NCBI RefSeq assembly: GCF_019977735.1
Contig: NZ_AP025018.1
Span: 1,054,001 to 1,118,000 of the forward strand
Source of the DNA: Calothrix sp. PCC 7716
Lineage (GTDB): Bacteria; Cyanobacteriota; Cyanobacteriia; Cyanobacteriales; Nostocaceae
Length of the DNA stretch: 64,000 nt
Reading direction: 5' to 3'
Shown here: in pieces, positions 59,680 to 64,000 of the stretch
Layout of the letters: the number at the start of each line of letters is the position of its first letter
Numbering within the stretch: position 1 is the first letter of the stretch
Translations under genes and position numbers: made by a program
The notes under the pieces: generated by a model
What the model was told of the DNA's origin: nothing
What the model saw: only the letters and a program-made list of their open reading frames with translations
The model's database searches: none

Positions 59680-60909
59680 TTATTTAACAATTTTGGAAAC
59701 AACACCTGCACCGATGGTACGACCACCTTCACGAATTGCGAAGCGCATTCCTTGCTCAATTGCAATTGGGCTGATTAGCTTCACAGTCATTTTGATACGG
59801 TCTCCAGGCATTACCATTTCTGCTGCACTACCGTCATCTGAGGTAAATGCTTCGATGGTGCCTGTTACGTCAGTTGTACGCACGTAGAATTGAGGGCGGT
59901 ATCCTGCGAAGAAAGGAGTCTTACGACCACCTTCTTTTTCGGTTAATACATAAACTTCACCTTCAAAGTCAGTATGAGGAGTGATGGAACCTGGCTTTGC
60001 CAATACCATTCCGCGCTCGATTTCTTCCTTTTTCAAACCACGTAGCAGTAGACCTGCATTGTCTCCAGCCATACCTTCTTCGAGACTCTTCTTGAACATC
60101 TCGATACCAGTTACTGTGGTGGCGCGAGTATTTTTAATACCTACTAACTCTACGTTGTCGCCAACTTTTACTTTTCCGCGCTCAATACGTCCGGTAGCTA
60201 CTGTACCACGACCTGAGATTGAAAATACGTCTTCTACCGCCATCAAGAAAGGCTTGTCAATATCACGTTCGGGAGTTGGAATGTAGGAATCTACAGCATC
60301 CATAAGTTCGTAGATTTTATCTACCCACTTGTCTTCTCCACGCTGTGTTTTAGGCGCCGAGGTCATTTTTTCAAGTGCTTGTAGACCGGAACCCTTTACG
60401 ATGGGAATGTCATCACCTGGGAAGTCGTAGCTCGAAAGAAGTTCGCGAACTTCTAATTCTACAAGTTCAAGTAGTTCTTCGTCGTCTACCATGTCTTCTT
60501 TGTTCATGAAGACAACCAAGCTTGGTACACCCACCTGCTTCGCTAACAAAATGTGTTCGCGAGTTTGGGGCATTGGACCGTCTGCTGCTGATACTACTAA
60601 GATGGCGCCATCCATTTGAGCAGCACCAGTAATCATGTTTTTCACATAGTCAGCGTGACCTGGACAGTCCACGTGAGCGTAGTGACGTTGTGCTGTTTCG
60701 TATTCTACGTGAGCGGTGTTAATTGTAATACCACGCGCTCTTTCTTCAGGAGCAGCATCGATTTGGTCGTATGCTTTAGCTACAGCATTACCAGAAGCCG
60801 CAAGGGTCATGGTAATGGCTGCTGTTAATGTGGTTTTACCGTGGTCAACGTGACCAATGGTACCGATATTGACGTGTGGTTTATTCCGTTCAAACTTTGC
60901 GCGTGCCAT
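59680..60909 (-). CDS. tuf: translation elongation factor Tu
   Basis: 409 residues, full length. Carries aminoacyl-tRNA to the ribosome as a GTP complex. G motifs: [13 protein letters not shown], the switch [35 protein letters not shown] (NKxD), and GSGLQAL. The C-terminal barrels ([33 protein letters not shown]) are complete. It begins 18 bases after fusA, read leftward. Confidence 0.98.
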   Translation of the reverse strand: MARAKFERNKPHVNIGTIGHVDHGKTTLTAAITMTLAASGNAVAKAYDQIDAAPEERARGITINTAHVEYETAQRHYAHVDCPGHADYVKNMITGAAQMDGAILVVSAADGPMPQTREHILLAKQVGVPSLVVFMNKEDMVDDEELLELVELEVRELLSSYDFPGDDIPIVKGSGLQALEKMTSAPKTQRGEDKWVDKIYELMDAVDSYIPTPERDIDKPFLMAVEDVFSISGRGTVATGRIERGKVKVGDNVELVGIKNTRATTVTGIEMFKKSLEEGMAGDNAGLLLRGLKKEEIERGMVLAKPGSITPHTDFEGEVYVLTEKEGGRKTPFFAGYRPQFYVRTTDVTGTIEAFTSDDGSAAEMVMPGDRIKMTVKLISPIAIEQGMRFAIREGGRTIGAGVVSKIVK

Positions 60910-60927
60910 GAATACTCGTTTCCTTTT

Positions 60928-63009
60928 CTAGTTATGCGTTCCCTTTGCTTTTGCGATAATTGCCTCAGCAACGTTGCGAGGCACTTCTTCGTAATGGCTA
61001 AATTCCATCGAGAAGATACCACGTCCTTGGGTCTTCGAGCGAATGTCAGTAGCATAGCCAAACATTTCTGCCAAGGGAACCTTAGCAGTTACTTTCGCAA
61101 GACCAGCTTCTGACCCCATACCTTCGATTTGCCCGCGACGAGAGTTTAGGTCTCCCATTACATCACCAAGGAAGTTTTCGGGAACTTCGACTTCAACTTT
61201 CATCAACGGTTCTAACAGTACAGGCGAAGCTTTCATTACAGCTTCCTTCATCGCCATACTTCCGGCGATTTTGAAAGCCATTTCTGAAGAGTCTACATCA
61301 TGGTACGACCCATCAATCAATGTTGCTTTAACATCAATGAGTGGGTACCCAGCTAATATACCAGACTCAGTACTTTCCTTCATTCCAGCTTCAGCAGGGC
61401 CTATGTACTCTTTCGGTACAGTACCACCGACTATTTTAGAGACAAATTCAAATCCGCTTCCAGGCTCACCTGGTTCAAGGTTAATAACTACGTGACCGTA
61501 CTGACCTTTACCACCGCTCTGACGAATAAATTTTCCTTCGACTCTATTAACAGGCTTACGAATTGTTTCGCGATAAGCTACTTGCGGCGCCCCGACGTTT
61601 GCTTCCACTTTAAATTCGCGTAGCATCCGGTCAACCAGAATTTCTAGGTGTAATTCACCCATCCCAGCAATCACGGTTTGGTTGGTTTCTTGGTCAACAC
61701 TAACCCTAAAAGTTGGGTCTTCTTCTGATAGCGACTGCAAAGCTTTTGATAGCTTATCCATATCGTTCTTGGTCTTGGGTTCTACCGCAACCGAGATGAC
61801 AGGCTCTGGAATATATAAAGATTCTAATATTACTGGTGAATTCTCATCCGTTATTGTATCGCCAGTTAATGTATCTTTTAATCCTAAAGCTGCTCCTAAA
61901 TCGCCAGCCCGCAATTCGTCTACATCTTGCCGCTCGTCTGCTTTTAATATCACTAATCGCGATATTCTTTCTTTCTTGTTTTTAGTAGCATTTAATACAT
62001 AACTACCTTTTTTCAAGATTCCCGAATAAACACGCACAAAGGTTAGGCGCCCGTATGGGTCAGCCATAATTTTAAACGCAAGAGCAGACAACGGCTCTGA
62101 GTCATCCGCGTGGCGTTCAACGGCTTCACCTGACGGCAGTGTTCCTTGAATAGCTGGAACTTCTGGAGGTGAGGGCAAATAATCTACAACTGCATCAAGC
62201 AGTAACTGTACACCTTTGTTTTTGAAGGCAGAACCACATAACATCGGTATTATCGTACCAGCCACAGTGCCTTTTCGCAAAGCTGTAGTTATTTCTTCTT
62301 CGGTTAGTTCTTCACCCTCGAAGTATTTCGCCATTAATTCGTCGCTAGTCTCAGAAACCGCTTCAACCAATTTTGTTCGATATGACTCAGCTAATTCCTG
62401 CATCTCTGCGGGAATATCTTCTTCTTTGATATCAGTACCTTTATCGTTGGTATAGATGTAAGCACGCATCTTAACCAAATCTACTAATCCCAAAAATTCG
62501 CTTTCAGCTCCTATTGGTAACTGAATGGGAATCGCATTCGCACGTAAACGGTCGCGCACTTGCTCGTAAACACGATAAAAGTTGGCGCCTGTGCGATCCA
62601 TTTTATTGATAAATACAATCCGAGGTACTTTGTAACGGTCAGCTTGGCGCCATACGGTTTCCGTTTGTGGTTGAACACCACCAACTGAACACAAAACTGT
62701 AATTACACCATCAAGTACCCGCATCGAACGTTCAACTTCAATAGTAAAGTCTACGTGACCCGGAGTGTCAATAATATTAATTTGATGATCTTTCCAACTT
62801 GTACTAATTGCTGCGGCTGTAATTGTAATACCGCGTTCCCGTTCCTGTTCCATCCAGTCGGTGACAGCAGTACCTTCGTGAACCTCACCAATTTTATGAA
62901 TAATCCCAGAGTAAAATAATATTCTCTCTGTTGTTGTTGTTTTGCCCGCGTCTATATGCGCCGCAATCCCTATATTGCGTACCTTTTCTAGCGGGATAGT
63001 ACGTGCCAC
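60928..63009 (-). CDS. fusA: translation elongation factor G
   Basis: 693 residues from a GTG at 63009, with a perfect ribosome site AGGAGG about 7 bases upstream. It translocates the ribosome with GTP. G domain: [54 protein letters not shown]. Domains II-V follow, with [17 protein letters not shown] and [19 protein letters not shown] at the end. Gene order rpsG-fusA-tuf-rpsJ is the cyanobacterial str operon. Confidence 0.98.
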   Translation of the reverse strand: MARTIPLEKVRNIGIAAHIDAGKTTTTERILFYSGIIHKIGEVHEGTAVTDWMEQERERGITITAAAISTSWKDHQINIIDTPGHVDFTIEVERSMRVLDGVITVLCSVGGVQPQTETVWRQADRYKVPRIVFINKMDRTGANFYRVYEQVRDRLRANAIPIQLPIGAESEFLGLVDLVKMRAYIYTNDKGTDIKEEDIPAEMQELAESYRTKLVEAVSETSDELMAKYFEGEELTEEEITTALRKGTVAGTIIPMLCGSAFKNKGVQLLLDAVVDYLPSPPEVPAIQGTLPSGEAVERHADDSEPLSALAFKIMADPYGRLTFVRVYSGILKKGSYVLNATKNKKERISRLVILKADERQDVDELRAGDLGAALGLKDTLTGDTITDENSPVILESLYIPEPVISVAVEPKTKNDMDKLSKALQSLSEEDPTFRVSVDQETNQTVIAGMGELHLEILVDRMLREFKVEANVGAPQVAYRETIRKPVNRVEGKFIRQSGGKGQYGHVVINLEPGEPGSGFEFVSKIVGGTVPKEYIGPAEAGMKESTESGILAGYPLIDVKATLIDGSYHDVDSSEMAFKIAGSMAMKEAVMKASPVLLEPLMKVEVEVPENFLGDVMGDLNSRRGQIEGMGSEAGLAKVTAKVPLAEMFGYATDIRSKTQGRGIFSMEFSHYEEVPRNVAEAIIAKAKGTHN

Positions 63010-63105
63010 AGGAGCCTCCTAGAGTTTTCGCCTCATATATCTTGTATATTACACTTTGTTAAGTTTATATACCTTACGGAAAACCGCCACATTATGAACA
63101 AATTC

Positions 63106-63140
63106 CCGATATATCGCAGTACTTAAATACGATATATCGG
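63106..63140. repeat. inverted repeat between rpsG and fusA
   Basis: CCGATATATCG, 13 bases, CGATATATCGG: perfect 11-base arms, each also self-complementary. It lies in the rpsG-fusA gap and could fold in the operon mRNA. Confidence 0.7.
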
Positions 63141-63194
63141 CTCTTGCCATTGACGAATAATTTATATCCGGAAGATAAGGTTTAAACGTCTAAA

Positions 63195-63665
63195 TTAATA
63201 ACGATAGTGCGCGAAAGCTTTGTTAGCGTCTGCCATACGATGAGTTTCTTCGCGCTTTTTAATTGCGCTTCCTGTTTCGTTTGCAGCATCCATTAATTCG
63301 TTAGCCAATCTAGCAGCCATTGTTCGACCGGGACGCGCTCTAGAATATTGTACTAACCAGCGTAATGCTAGGGTTGTACCGCGTTCATTACGAACTTCCA
63401 TTGGTACTTGATAAGTTGCACCACCGACACGACGCGCTTTTACTTCAACAAGTGGTGTTGCGTTGCGTACTGCTTTCTCAAATACTTCGAGAGGGTCGGC
63501 GCCTGTGCGGTCGCCAATCGTTTTCATTGCATCATAAACAATGCGTGCTGCTAGTGATTTTTTGCCGTGACGCATAATCCGGCGAATAATCATACTAACT
63601 AACCGACTATTAAATACAGAATCAGGCGGAACAGGGCGCCTTTGAATAACACCACGACGAGACAT
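63195..63665 (-). CDS. rpsG: 30S ribosomal protein S7
   Basis: 156 residues, ATG with AAGGGTAAAGTCA before it. S7 starts assembly of the 30S head and lies at the tRNA exit site. [58 protein letters not shown] and [20 protein letters not shown] mark the family. In most cyanobacteria rpsL lies directly upstream; the 224 bases before it here hold no such gene. Confidence 0.97.
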   Translation of the reverse strand: MSRRGVIQRRPVPPDSVFNSRLVSMIIRRIMRHGKKSLAARIVYDAMKTIGDRTGADPLEVFEKAVRNATPLVEVKARRVGGATYQVPMEVRNERGTTLALRWLVQYSRARPGRTMAARLANELMDAANETGSAIKKREETHRMADANKAFAHYRY

Positions 63666-63889
63666 TGACTTTACCCTTAAATAAAACCTTCAACACGAAT
63701 ACAATTCATAGCTACGAAAATAGCGTGAAATTTTCACTATTAGCGCTTCAAATTTTCAGTTCTCACTACATATAGGCAGCGACGCTGATTCAAAACTGTC
63801 TTTCCAAAAAAGACAGACAAAGCGACATTATAATACAATTTATGGAGAAATTAAACTGTGTGATGCCTGTATCAAACCACCTCGGTCAG

Positions 63890-64000
63890 TCAAACTGCGC
63901 CCCGCCAGTGCTTTTGCTTTACTAATTTAACAAACAATAAAGCAATTTGACCAATAGCGGCAAAACAAACCCCTAATAGCAAATCTGAGAGGCAAAAGTT
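63890..64000 (-). CDS. C-terminal end of a predicted membrane protein (partial)
   Basis: A leftward frame runs in from the window edge for 37 codons to TGA (63890-63892): NFCLSDLLLGVCFAAIGQIA and LLFVKLVKQKHWRGAV. One membrane helix followed by a basic end. It is not S12. The gene starts outside and the family cannot be told; a chance frame is possible. Confidence 0.4.
   Translation of the reverse strand, partial: NFCLSDLLLGVCFAAIGQIALLFVKLVKQKHWRGAV

Noticed and set aside
1-64000. tRNA or rRNA genes
   Set aside because: No T-loop (GGTTCGAATCC-like) with matching acceptor stems and no rRNA-like stretch was seen on either strand.

Overview
The window comes from the chromosome of a filamentous, Nostocales-type cyanobacterium. 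The evidence is photosynthesis genes (psbD-psbC, ycf4, chlD), cyanobacteria-specific conserved genes (DUF1830, DUF4079, DUF1997 and DUF6761-type proteins, a B12-type radical SAM protein, RNase E with a PNPase-binding arginine tail), a large set of Ser/Thr kinases, Uma2 proteins, pentapeptide and WG repeats, and many short dispersed repeats. The DNA is AT-rich. The palindrome GGCGCC is very strongly over-represented (about 13 copies in the first 5 kb by eye, similar throughout). I noticed no copy of the usual cyanobacterial palindrome GCGATCGC.

Layout. 1-6 kb: the end of a helicase-like gene, a Uma2 protein, a 5'-truncated SnoaL-like gene fused to a WD40 scrap, a CHASE4-GGDEF diguanylate cyclase, an amino-acid permease and a nuclease-like hypothetical. 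6-9 kb: RNase III next to a NYN-OST-HTH ribonuclease, then a decayed zone with an inverted-repeat element and a helicase/PLD pseudogene. 9-14.6 kb: chlD with an in-frame palindromic repeat, dusA, a small HTH regulator, a protein with seven 57-bp hairpin repeats, and a second Uma2 protein. 14.7-24.5 kb: a signalling cluster with a rhomboid-like protein lacking the catalytic serine, three Ser/Thr kinases (TPR, coiled/TPR-like, pentapeptide), a MarR-EVE pair and an FHA protein.

24.8-31 kb: psbDC (with terminator), divergent ycf4, a lipoprotein cyclophilin, a ketoacyl synthase and tadA. 31-40 kb: plsC-like acyltransferase, a subtilase with P-domain, a secreted protein, the BolA-Grx pair, an NblR-like response regulator, a lone ABC ATPase and several cyanobacterial DUF genes. 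40.7-50 kb: a radical SAM protein, a DICT/HD protein followed by a pentapeptide protein, an Mrr-like endonuclease with a lost start codon, an antitoxin-like ORF, WG-repeat and CPBP proteins, clpS and a STAS protein. 50.3-57.2 kb: TIGR03960-type radical SAM, a long leader, rne, rnhB, DUF1997. 57.4-64 kb: pheA, a Lon-N protein, and the str-type operon rpsG-fusA-tuf-rpsJ, read leftward.

The most unusual feature is the interplay of short palindromic repeats with genes. At least five hairpin-forming families recur, and their copies differ by compensating changes on both arms. Copies or simple repeats lie inside or form the ends of coding regions: an internal insert in chlD, the C-termini of rnhB, plsC and the diguanylate cyclase, and the start of the ketoacyl synthase. 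The 57-bp array at 13.0-13.4 kb is an extreme in-frame case. No rRNA, tRNA or CRISPR array was seen.
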